DNA of 34,167 nucleotides from positions 1 to 34,167 of IMG/VR virus record IMGVR_UViG_3300007513_001452; one strand, 5' to 3'. A program made the translations under genes and the position numbers. A model generated the notes under the pieces. It made no database searches. It was not told the DNA's origin and saw only the letters and a list, made by a program, of their open reading frames with translations. Of the stretch, positions 23,514-30,515 are shown piece after piece. Numbering within the stretch: position 1 is the first letter of the stretch; each line of letters begins with the position of its first letter. This DNA is from a virus.

Positions 23514-24517
23514 AAAAAGTTTTGATTTTTGGCGGAACGGGTTCTTTGGGAATTTCTTTGATTCGTAGGTTGTTGCCCGATAATTCGATTTACATATATT
23601 CACGGGATGAGGCAAAGCATTGGACTTTAAAGAATCGGTATAAGGATTCTAAAAATTTGAATTTTTTTGTTGGGGATATTCGCGATTCGCAAAGGGTTTC
23701 TGACGTTATATCTAAAGTAGATGCAAATATTATAATTATCGCGGCTGCATTAAAACAAGTAGATACCTGTGAAATTTCTCCTGAAGAGAGTATTAAGACT
23801 AATATTTTGGGCCCATCTATTGTAGTTAATTCTGTTATAGCAAATAAAACTAATTTATCATGTGATACCATTCTTTTTGTTAGCACAGATAAGGCGTGTG
23901 AACCCGTTAATGTTTATGGGATGTCAAAGGCAATATCAGAGAGAATTGTTACGAGCAATGAGATGTTTCATTCCGATATTAGATTTTTAGGAGTTAGATA
24001 TGGAAATGTTCTTGAGTCGAGGGGAAGTATTATTCCATTATTTAAATATCAATCATTGAATTCAGAATTTTTGACAGTCACTCATAAAGATATGACTCGA
24101 TTTGTGATGACCTTAGACCAAAGTGTAGATTTAATTTTGAATACCATTGAACATGGGTCTTCTGGTGAAATTTGGATTCCGAAATTGTCTTCTATGAACA
24201 TATTGGATTTGGCAAATATTTTTGCAAAGAAGTATGATAAGAAAATTAAAATGATACCAATTAGGCCCGGTGAGAAAATTGCAGAAAAATTAATTGGGTT
24301 GTCTGAGTCTTTAAGAGCAAGAGAAGATTTCGGGCATTATATACTTTCCCCTGCTCATTATATGATTGATTCGGAAAGTTCTAACTTTGAATATACTAGC
24401 GCCGATGACGTTTTATCTAGTGTGGCATTAGAACAATACTTAGATAATGATTTAAATATTATAGAGCAGCCTATGGAAAGTTTTATAGGAAAGAATATTG
24501 AGGAGATTAGAATATGA
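23510..24517 (+). CDS. UDP-GlcNAc 4,6-dehydratase-like enzyme (PseB/FlaA1/CapD family)
   Basis: A 335-aa short-chain dehydrogenase. FGGTGSLG (7-14) binds NAD(P), VSTDKA (124-129) supplies the catalytic TDK, Y136-GMS-K140 the YxxxK pair, and VRYGNVLESRGSIIPLF plus RPGEKIAEKLIG are hallmarks of the polysaccharide-biosynthesis dehydratases that make UDP-4-keto-6-deoxy-HexNAc. This product is the substrate of an aminotransferase of the type encoded next. ATG 23510 is in the ATGA overlap with the previous gene. Confidence 0.9.
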   Translation: MKKVLIFGGTGSLGISLIRRLLPDNSIYIYSRDEAKHWTLKNRYKDSKNLNFFVGDIRDSQRVSDVISKVDANIIIIAAALKQVDTCEISPEESIKTNILGPSIVVNSVIANKTNLSCDTILFVSTDKACEPVNVYGMSKAISERIVTSNEMFHSDIRFLGVRYGNVLESRGSIIPLFKYQSLNSEFLTVTHKDMTRFVMTLDQSVDLILNTIEHGSSGEIWIPKLSSMNILDLANIFAKKYDKKIKMIPIRPGEKIAEKLIGLSESLRAREDFGHYILSPAHYMIDSESSNFEYTSADDVLSSVALEQYLDNDLNIIEQPMESFIGKNIEEIRI

Positions 24518-25641
24518 ATTATCCGTTGTTTAAAGTGTATGTTGATGAAATGAAGATTCTAAATGATTTGTCTCCTATTTTAGCTTCGGGTTTTTTGAAC
24601 GAGGGAGTTTGTGTAGCAGAATTTAAAAATTCTCTGAGTGATTATTTTGTTCAAGAAAACGTTATTCCTTTGAATAGTTGTACTTCTGCATTAACTCTTG
24701 CCCTAAAACTCTCTGGGGTTAATTCAGATAGTGAAGTGATAACTACATCTATGACTTGTGTTGCGTCAAATACTCCTATTCATAGTTTGGGAGCAAAAAT
24801 AGTTTGGGCCGACATAGATCATAAAACTGGAAATATTTCTGTAGGTGATGTTAAAAATAAAATAACAAACAAAACAAAGGCTGTGTTGTGTGTTGATTGG
24901 GCAGGCTTGCCGTGTGATTTAGTTGAATTACATTCCTTGTGTAAGCAACATGGTATTAAATTAATACAAGATGCTGCCCATGCGTTTGGTGCAACTTATA
25001 AAGGACAATCTATTTCTCATTTTTCTGATTTTACTTGTTATAGCTTTCAGGCAATAAAGCATTTAACATGTGGCGACGGGGGCGCTCTGGTCTGTTTGAA
25101 TGATGATGATTTTGATAGAGCTAAACGATTAAAGTGGTTTGGTATTGACCGTGAAGCATCAAAGAATGAGAATGGAGAGTGGAAAGGCCAGAGATGGGAT
25201 ACTGATATTACGGAAGCCGGTTATAAATTTCATATGAATAATATATCTGCTTCTATTGGACTCTCTAATATGTTTGGATGTATTTCTAATTTAGAAATTC
25301 ATAGAAAAAATGCACAAAAATATTCTAATTATTTTTCTGATTTAGATTTTATTTGTGGGTTGGATTATCCAGAAGATTCTAATCCATCATTCTGGGTATA
25401 TACTGCTATTTTACATAAGGATATAGATCGGGATTCTTTAGTGGAAACTTTAAATAGTTTAGGAATTGATGCAGGATTGGTGCATACTCCAAATCATTAT
25501 TACTCATGTTTTGATGACAGTTTATGTAAATTGCCAGAAACAGATTATTTTCATAACCATCAAATATCTTTGCCGTGCGGATGGTGGATGAATGAGAATG
25601 ATGTTGGAAATATTGTAGATACACTTGTGGGTTCTTTATGA
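24514..25641 (+). CDS. DegT/DnrJ/EryC1-family PLP aminotransferase
   Basis: A 375-aa full-length sugar aminotransferase. LNSCTSALTLALKL is the phosphate-binding loop, D153 in LIQDAAHAFGA contacts PLP, and K182 in CYSFQAIKHLTCGDGG is the Schiff-base lysine within the family's 'SF...K.lt.g.GG'. WADIDHKTGNI is the usual D-x-D-x3-N segment. Following a PseB/FlaA1-like dehydratase it most likely makes a UDP-4-amino-4,6-dideoxy-HexNAc (PseC/PglE-like). It overlaps both neighbours by 4 nt. Confidence 0.92.
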   Translation: MNYPLFKVYVDEMKILNDLSPILASGFLNEGVCVAEFKNSLSDYFVQENVIPLNSCTSALTLALKLSGVNSDSEVITTSMTCVASNTPIHSLGAKIVWADIDHKTGNISVGDVKNKITNKTKAVLCVDWAGLPCDLVELHSLCKQHGIKLIQDAAHAFGATYKGQSISHFSDFTCYSFQAIKHLTCGDGGALVCLNDDDFDRAKRLKWFGIDREASKNENGEWKGQRWDTDITEAGYKFHMNNISASIGLSNMFGCISNLEIHRKNAQKYSNYFSDLDFICGLDYPEDSNPSFWVYTAILHKDIDRDSLVETLNSLGIDAGLVHTPNHYYSCFDDSLCKLPETDYFHNHQISLPCGWWMNENDVGNIVDTLVGSL

Positions 25642-26342
25642 AAAAAACGTGTGGTATATTATTAAATAATAGAGATTATTTTATTCCCTATGTTAATTGG
25701 TTGCAGGAGGCACAAAAGTTTTTAGATTTTGATATTTCTGGAATTCATGCAAAAAATTCTGATTGGACTTTTGGTGAAAAGTTAATGTCTTTTGATGAGC
25801 TTATAGGGGTATCTGATGTTGTTATTTCTTTGGGTTATTGGAAGATAATAAAACAAGAAGATATAAATAAAGTTCCTTACGGGATAGTTAACTTTCATCA
25901 TTCTTATAGATTGAAATTTAGAGGAAGACATACTGCAACATGGGCTTTACGGCATGGAGAAAGTGTGCATGGAAGTACAATGCACTTTATTGATAGCAGT
26001 TTAGATTCAGGTAGAATAATAGATACTGATTTTTTTGAAATTTCTGATGGTGATGATGCTGAATCGGTTTTTTTAAAATCCAATTCAATTGGTTTAAGCC
26101 TTCTAAAAAGAAATTTTAAAAATGTTATTAGTGGAAATATTGTTGATTATAAAAAACATAGTGATGAATATTATGTGTATAAACAGAAAGATTTATCTCA
26201 TCAAATAGATAGTTCATTTATTACTAATGAATCAGAATTTATTCGTCAGATTAAATCTTTAACATTTTCTGACCATCCATTGCCTTATGTTGTTGTTGAT
26301 GGTAAAACGGTTTTTTTAAAAATTGAAAGGGAAGGAAAATGA
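25638..26342 (+). CDS. Sugar N-formyltransferase (formyl_transferase family)
   Basis: A 234-aa N10-formyl-tetrahydrofolate-dependent formyltransferase. The catalytic triad is visible with exactly the spacing of GART/Fmt enzymes: N85 and H87 in VNFHHSYR and D123 in SSLDSGRIID (38 and 36 residues apart). The core sequence FRGRHTATWAL replaces 'LLPxxrGxxPi.wAl'. It is too short and lacks the Fmt C-terminal domain, and its neighbours are sugar aminotransferases, so the substrate is most likely an NDP-amino-deoxy sugar (as in VioF, WlaRD, FdtF). Overlaps of 4 nt join it to both sides. Confidence 0.9.
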   Translation: MKKTCGILLNNRDYFIPYVNWLQEAQKFLDFDISGIHAKNSDWTFGEKLMSFDELIGVSDVVISLGYWKIIKQEDINKVPYGIVNFHHSYRLKFRGRHTATWALRHGESVHGSTMHFIDSSLDSGRIIDTDFFEISDGDDAESVFLKSNSIGLSLLKRNFKNVISGNIVDYKKHSDEYYVYKQKDLSHQIDSSFITNESEFIRQIKSLTFSDHPLPYVVVDGKTVFLKIEREGK

Positions 26343-27091
26343 ATTGTAAGGTTATTCCTACATATTGTGGTTGGCGGAAGGCTTTTGGTGGGACAGAAGA
26401 TATAGATTTTTTTATTTCTAATCTTGAAAATAAAACATTTTTATACGAACTGTCTGTTGATAAGGGAGTTCCTTGTGATACTATTATTGTAAACAATTCT
26501 CCAGAAAATGAATATTTTAGTGAGTTTATTAATTCATATCATAACACCAAAACACCTAACGGATTGATGAAGATTATAGATGGAGATAATATAGGAATTT
26601 CGTTTGGTGGATATAATTTTGCTTTTAAAAATTTTAAAGAGGATTATCAAGATTATTGGATGTTTCAAGAAGACGATTTTGTCTATATTAGAGATGGATA
26701 CTATAAAGATGCTGTTTGTGTATTAGAACAAGATTTAAATGTTGGGTATGTTTGTATGTTTGGCCCCGTAGGTCCGCAACCTGCTGGTTGGCTTTCCCCA
26801 AACGACCCCGGCGACACCAGTCAGAAATATCCCGCTCATTGTAATGGCGGCTTTGGTATTTCTCGTTATAGTGATTTAATTAAGATATATAACCACTTTG
26901 GATCTCTTCCTCATTATAAAAGCATTGGAATGAAGGATCGCAGAGAACGAGGCAAGCATATTTTGCAAGGCGAAATTCCATTTACAAATGTATTTACTAC
27001 CTTTTTAAATAAGACGTTAGTTTCTATAGATAATTCTGGTCATCCTGATGGGTATCCCGATGATGAAACTAGGATGTATATAAAATGGTAA
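26339..27091 (+). CDS. Putative GT-A glycosyltransferase
   Basis: A 250-aa protein. TIIVNNSPENEYF is a GT-A-like strand, and YWMFQEDDFVYIRDG contains the probable metal-binding EDD in the position of the DxD motif. CMFGPVGPQPAG and PAHCNGGFGISRYSDL (the 'NGGFGi.R' acceptor/donor loop of several GT-A groups) follow. The family is not recognised more closely. It is the last gene of the island; the A+T-rich stretch after it carries a terminator candidate and then a new promoter. Confidence 0.65.
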   Translation: MNCKVIPTYCGWRKAFGGTEDIDFFISNLENKTFLYELSVDKGVPCDTIIVNNSPENEYFSEFINSYHNTKTPNGLMKIIDGDNIGISFGGYNFAFKNFKEDYQDYWMFQEDDFVYIRDGYYKDAVCVLEQDLNVGYVCMFGPVGPQPAGWLSPNDPGDTSQKYPAHCNGGFGISRYSDLIKIYNHFGSLPHYKSIGMKDRRERGKHILQGEIPFTNVFTTFLNKTLVSIDNSGHPDGYPDDETRMYIKW

Positions 27092-27093
27092 AG

Positions 27094-27132
27094 TGGTTGT
27101 AATTTATATTTAAAATATAAACACCAGTTTTT
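27094..27132 (+). terminator. Weak intrinsic terminator candidate after the island
   Basis: An A+T-rich hairpin (TGGT at 27094-27097 with ACCA at 27123-27126, an internal loop, then about 8 bp of TTTATATT with AATATAAA) is followed by GTTTTT (27127-27132). The stem is mostly A-T, so the strength is doubtful. It lies exactly at the end of the last glycan gene. The rest of 27133-27198 is A+T-rich and shows nothing I can name. Confidence 0.4.
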
Positions 27133-27198
27133 AATAAAATAATGAATTTAAATAAAATTATATTTAAAAAGAAAATCCTATTTATTTTTGCCGGACAC

Positions 27199-27226
27199 TT
27201 GACTTGCCCCGTTTGGCGATTATAAT
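27199..27226 (+). promoter_or_regulatory. Second copy of the sigma70-type phage promoter, with 5' hairpin
   Basis: TTGACT at 27199-27204 and TATAAT at 27221-27226 with a 16-nt spacer. The 3' part of the spacer and the -10 region (GTTTGGCGATTATAATAGGCCC) match the promoter at 2923 almost base for base. A GAGAGA-ATTG-TCTCTC hairpin (27238-27253) would sit at the 5' end of the transcript, as a hairpin does at the other copy. It drives the 383-aa gene at 27282 and probably the genes behind it. Confidence 0.88.
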
Positions 27227-27281
27227 AGGCCCAGGATGAGAGAATTGTCTCTCGACCACCTCAGATAAAGGATACACAGAA

Positions 27282-28433
27282 ATGGCAGCAAGAAGGGCAC
27301 GGTCTGCGGCACCCACTTCGGACATGGGATTTGAACCCGATGACTGGAGCGATCAGGCAGACCTTGAAGAAACGGAACTTCGGAACCGAATCGGATTTGC
27401 ATTTAATTGGTATAATTACAATTATAATCAAAAGGAAATTAAAAAGAATTATATTACATATCTGAAGTCAAATAAGTCATATGACAAAACGCAGGTGGCA
27501 GCAGTCAATGCCGTCGAACCTTTTGAAATCGGCAATGTCTATTCCTATCTGGCACGCATGGCATCCAATGGATATGTGATGTCGGAAAACGAGCAGAAAA
27601 AGTTTGACACCCGGCTGGAATCTCTGGTCGAAAAGGGAAACGCCATTCTTGCCGTAAAGAAGGAAAAGGCAGACACCAAGGCAAAGGCACCCGTCATCAG
27701 CATCCAGCAAAGGGTCCGCAATGCAACCGCCGAAATCCTCGGAGAGATTGATGGGGAAATTGACGGTTATATTGAAGACGGGTTTCCGAAACTCTCGGAG
27801 TCATTCGACCTCTATACGTTCCTTCAGAAGAATGAAGTAAAGGGAGCGCACACTCGTTTTGTCATTGCACACCTTGAGGAGCAGCTTGCCGAATTGAAAG
27901 AGTTGGCCGAGGGAACCGACGAGCAATTGGTGGAAGGGTATTCGCATATCAAGAAGACCAATCAGACCAAGCTCCGAAAGTTTGTTGCCGCTCTCATTGA
28001 CGAAGCCGAAAACTGGCTGGACAACTGCAAGGGAAATCGGAAGGTGCGGAAGCGGAAGCAGAAGTCACCGAAGGACATTGTGAAGAATCTGAAGTTCAAG
28101 AAGAAGGATGAAGACTACGCAATTGAAAGTGTCAATCCGACTACCATTCTTGATGCGTCACAGGTCTGGGTGTTCGACACCAAGACTCGATTTCTTTACA
28201 AGTATGTTTCCAATGTCGGCATGACGGTAAAGGGAACCACGCTCAAGGAATTTGATGAGTCGCGTTCCTACAAGAAGAAGATTCGCGAGTCTTATATTCT
28301 TCCGGTGTTTGCCGATGTGTTGTGCGGAGGCAAGGTTAAGCTCAGGAAGGTGCTTGACAATATCAATGCCAAGGAACTTCCGGTGACAGGACGAATCGGA
28401 AAAGAGATGGTTATTATGAGGACGGAAAAGTAA
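27282..28433 (+). CDS. Unrecognised 383-aa charged protein under a strong promoter
   Basis: I do not recognise this protein. It begins with a basic, Ala/Arg-rich tail (AARRARSAAP), then an acidic segment, a Tyr/Asn-rich stretch (FNWYNYNYNQKEIKKNY), a long helical, lysine- and glutamate-rich middle, a strongly basic block (NRKVRKRKQKSPKDIVKNL, about residues 250-270) and a C-terminal beta-rich domain (ILDASQVWVFDTKTRFLYKY). No membrane segment or signal is seen. The lysine-rich block and the T4-like setting suggest a DNA- or RNA-binding or structural role. AAAGGA lies 9 nt before the ATG. G+C is clearly higher than in the glycan island just upstream. Confidence 0.82.
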   Translation: MAARRARSAAPTSDMGFEPDDWSDQADLEETELRNRIGFAFNWYNYNYNQKEIKKNYITYLKSNKSYDKTQVAAVNAVEPFEIGNVYSYLARMASNGYVMSENEQKKFDTRLESLVEKGNAILAVKKEKADTKAKAPVISIQQRVRNATAEILGEIDGEIDGYIEDGFPKLSESFDLYTFLQKNEVKGAHTRFVIAHLEEQLAELKELAEGTDEQLVEGYSHIKKTNQTKLRKFVAALIDEAENWLDNCKGNRKVRKRKQKSPKDIVKNLKFKKKDEDYAIESVNPTTILDASQVWVFDTKTRFLYKYVSNVGMTVKGTTLKEFDESRSYKKKIRESYILPVFADVLCGGKVKLRKVLDNINAKELPVTGRIGKEMVIMRTEK

Positions 28434-29077
28434 TGGGAATCGGAAAGAAAATTATTGATTTTGAAAATGATTCTTTACGAGAAGCCTATCTTGATTATTC
28501 GCAAATTCGTATGTGTGAGATGGGAAATCAGGAATATAAAGGCGAGGAACGAATGCCAGCAAAGGAATATTATAAAAATCATCTTCATGTAAAAGAGCAT
28601 ATATCCTTTGACCTCAACAATCAATGGGGCGCTTTGGAGTATGATCTGACAGAAGAACTGCCATCAGAGTTTCATAATAGGTTTGATGTTGTTACTAATT
28701 ATGGGACAGGTGAGCATGTTCCAGATCAATATGAATTCTACACCAATTGCCATAGAGTGTGTAAGCAGAATGGATTGATTATTAATTTTATACCCCATGA
28801 AGGATTTTGGCCGGGGCATGGTCGATTTTATTTTAATCAAGATGCGGTATGGGATATGGCAGAGGTCTTTGGTTATAAGATTCTTAATTATAAAAATGTG
28901 AGATTGCATGACAATCAAGAACAAACAGAAGGAATTTTAGTGTGTTATGTTAATAGATTGAATGAGTCTGTTGATAGGGATGATTTTGATATTATTGATA
29001 TTGTAGATACGATGAATTACAGGGGGACTGGGGTTGACTACGACCACAGGCATCTTGATAGGGAATATAATGACTAA
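28433..29077 (+). CDS. Degenerate class I methyltransferase-like protein
   Basis: A 214-aa protein in which only the second half of a class I methyltransferase is recognisable: FDVVTNYGTGEHVPDQYEF (motif IV region), a strand-5 CHRVCKQNGLIINFIPHEGF and WDMAEVFGYKI. The N-terminal half lacks the glycine-rich motif I, so SAM binding is doubtful or unusual. DNA composition (A+T-rich) resembles the glycan island rather than the neighbour at 27282, and this could be an island gene that sits outside it. The start overlaps the previous stop by one base (TAATG). Confidence 0.6.
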   Translation: MGIGKKIIDFENDSLREAYLDYSQIRMCEMGNQEYKGEERMPAKEYYKNHLHVKEHISFDLNNQWGALEYDLTEELPSEFHNRFDVVTNYGTGEHVPDQYEFYTNCHRVCKQNGLIINFIPHEGFWPGHGRFYFNQDAVWDMAEVFGYKILNYKNVRLHDNQEQTEGILVCYVNRLNESVDRDDFDIIDIVDTMNYRGTGVDYDHRHLDREYND

Positions 29078-29216
29078 GTTTGAAAAAGTTTTAGCAACGG
29101 TGTCGGCAGTATATCTAAGGGGATCGAAAGATCATAGTGACCAAAAGAATACTTCCAGCGAGGAATACTTGATTGAAATGACTGCATTGATTATGGAAAC
29201 GATAGAAAGAGAATAA
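29070..29216 (+). CDS. Small hypothetical protein (48 aa)
   Basis: A 48-aa protein starting at ATG 29070, which overlaps the end of the previous gene by 8 nt; GGGAA lies a few bases upstream. The sequence is helical with no motif (KFEKVLATVSAVYLRG, then an acidic half). An in-frame ATG at 29034 would extend it into the previous gene without a ribosome-binding site, so I prefer 29070. One base separates it from the RNase H gene. Function unknown. Confidence 0.55.
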   Translation: MTKFEKVLATVSAVYLRGSKDHSDQKNTSSEEYLIEMTALIMETIERE

Positions 29217-29217
29217 A

Positions 29218-30078
29218 ATGCCTATTCTAGTTGACTTCAATCAGATTGCAATTAGCAATCTAATGATTAACTTGAAGATGGGTCATATTAATGAAGTGGA
29301 AGAGCCAATGCTTCGTCATATGATTCTGAACTCCCTGCGATTCAACAGAAACAAGTTCTTCAATGATTATGGAGAACTAATTATTTGTTGTGATGGCCGA
29401 AATACTTGGAGAAAAGATGTCTTCCCCTTCTACAAGCAGAACAGAAAGAAGACACGCGCCGCCTCCGGGTATGACTGGGGCAAGATTTTCGATGTTCTAA
29501 ATACCATTAGGGATGAGATAGACGAACACTTTCCCTATAAGGTAATTCACAACGATAGGGCAGAAGCGGATGACATCATTGCCGTCTTGGCAAAGCAATT
29601 GAAGACCCAAAAGGTCTTGATTTTATCAGGTGACAAGGATTTCATGCAACTTCAAAAATTTGACAATATCAATCAATATTCACCCGTTCAGAAGAAGTTT
29701 CTTCGGGTCAAAGACCCAAAGGAATTTCTGTTTGAACATATTGCTCGGGGAGATGTCGGGGACGGCATTCCAAATTGCCTGAGCAAAGATTCCACGTTCG
29801 TCACGGGGGATCGGCAAAAGCCTGTTACCAAGAAACGCCTTGATGAATGGATGAAGGCAGGAAAGGTAACGTCGGGTGATGTGTCATGGTTTGATAGAAA
29901 CCGTAGATTGATTGACCTTGATTATGTTCCCGATGATATTTGTGATGAGATTATTTCGCAATACGAGGCAGCCAGGCCACTTCATTCCGAAGATGAGCTT
30001 GAAGCCCGCAGGGGGCTACTTAACTATTTTGTAAAGAATCGGCTATCGAAACTTATGCCGAACATACAGGAGTTCTAA
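29218..30078 (+). CDS. rnh: T4 RNase H-type 5'-3' exonuclease (FEN family)
   Basis: A 286-aa flap-endonuclease-family nuclease that removes RNA primers and 5' flaps at the phage replication fork. The metal-binding acids are all visible: D6 in LVDFNQ, D59 in CCDGRN, E116/D118/D119 in AEADDI, D139/D141 in SGDKDFMQL, and D179/D182 in GDVGDGIPN. The arch lysine/arginine region WRKDVFPFYKQNRKKTR also fits. T4 RNase H is 305 aa, so this is full length. After GDGIPN the typical H3TH region is followed by a charged C-terminus ending LMPNIQEF. It marks the window as T4-like in replication. Confidence 0.93.
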   Translation: MPILVDFNQIAISNLMINLKMGHINEVEEPMLRHMILNSLRFNRNKFFNDYGELIICCDGRNTWRKDVFPFYKQNRKKTRAASGYDWGKIFDVLNTIRDEIDEHFPYKVIHNDRAEADDIIAVLAKQLKTQKVLILSGDKDFMQLQKFDNINQYSPVQKKFLRVKDPKEFLFEHIARGDVGDGIPNCLSKDSTFVTGDRQKPVTKKRLDEWMKAGKVTSGDVSWFDRNRRLIDLDYVPDDICDEIISQYEAARPLHSEDELEARRGLLNYFVKNRLSKLMPNIQEF

Positions 30079-30085
30079 TGTAACT

Positions 30086-30298
30086 ATGGGAAGAACGAAC
30101 CGAGATCAGATTCGCACACGGAAGAACGATTTTGCAGATGATGGTGATGACTTTGACGAACAGACAAAACGTCGAGAGAAGAAGAGAATGAAGAAGCATT
30201 CTCGCAGAGCCATCGGAAAGAATCTGAAAGATATTGTATCAAGTGGTGTATATTACGAAGACTACGATGAGGAGTTGTATGATGACGATTATGTATGA
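30086..30298 (+). CDS. Small charged hypothetical protein (70 aa)
   Basis: A 70-aa protein with a basic middle (KRREKKRMKKHSRRAIGKNL) between acidic ends; the tail is YYEDYDEELYDDDYV. No fold can be named. Its charge layout is like that of the protein at 31691 (basic front, acidic Tyr/Asp-rich tail), but the sequences do not align well by eye. GGAGTTC from the end of the RNase H gene is its likely ribosome-binding site. The stop overlaps an ATG at 30295 that starts an interrupted frame. Confidence 0.6.
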   Translation: MGRTNRDQIRTRKNDFADDGDDFDEQTKRREKKRMKKHSRRAIGKNLKDIVSSGVYYEDYDEELYDDDYV

Positions 30299-30510
30299 AC
30301 ATTGAATATAAAAACTTTATTATCAATTCCTGTGGAGAGATTGGTGTAATGAAATAGATAAAGTTTTATTATAGAACAATCTCTCCCAATCGGCTACTGG
30401 GTCCGTTAGGTTTTTTGGTTGCGGTTGGTGCCACATATTTCGATGATGATCGGGTGGAGCAGTTCCGCGCTCGCACCAGAATTATCGAAACGATAGAGCA
30501 TCGGCTATAG
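30295..30510 (+). pseudogene. Interrupted reading frame: 20 codons, in-frame TAG, then 50 more codons
   Basis: ATG 30295 overlaps the previous stop (ATGA). The frame gives MNIEYKNFIINSCGEIGVMK, meets TAG at 30355-30357, and then stays open to TAG 30508-30510, encoding LLGPLGFLVAVGATYF, followed by DDDRVEQFRARTRIIETIEHRL. Both halves look like protein. The first resembles the start of small phage proteins that begin 'MxIEYxxFxI'; that is a loose memory, not an alignment. No ATG or GTG start exists in the second half; TTG 30415 is possible. It could be a decayed gene, a stop-codon readthrough product, a sequencing error, or two small proteins. Confidence 0.4.
30311..30386 (+). repeat. Two interleaved perfect 10-bp inverted repeats (possible pseudoknot or switch)
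   Basis: Arm A (30311-30320, AAAACTTTAT) pairs with 30358-30367 (ATAAAGTTTT); arm B (30334-30343, GGAGAGATTG) pairs with 30377-30386 (CAATCTCTCC). The order is A-B-A'-B', so both stems can form only as a pseudoknot, or one at a time as alternatives. The B arm contains a GGAG that could act as a ribosome-binding site, and the TAG of the interrupted frame lies between B and A'. The purpose is unknown. Confidence 0.5.
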
Positions 30511-30515
30511 TCTAC

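Noticed and set aside
30440-30515. tRNA-like stretch (GGGTGGAGCAG, several short hairpins)
   Set aside because: The start looks like an initiator-tRNA D-arm, but there is no T-loop (GTTCRA), no 7-bp acceptor pairing and no CCA end; the same bases read better as a protein frame.
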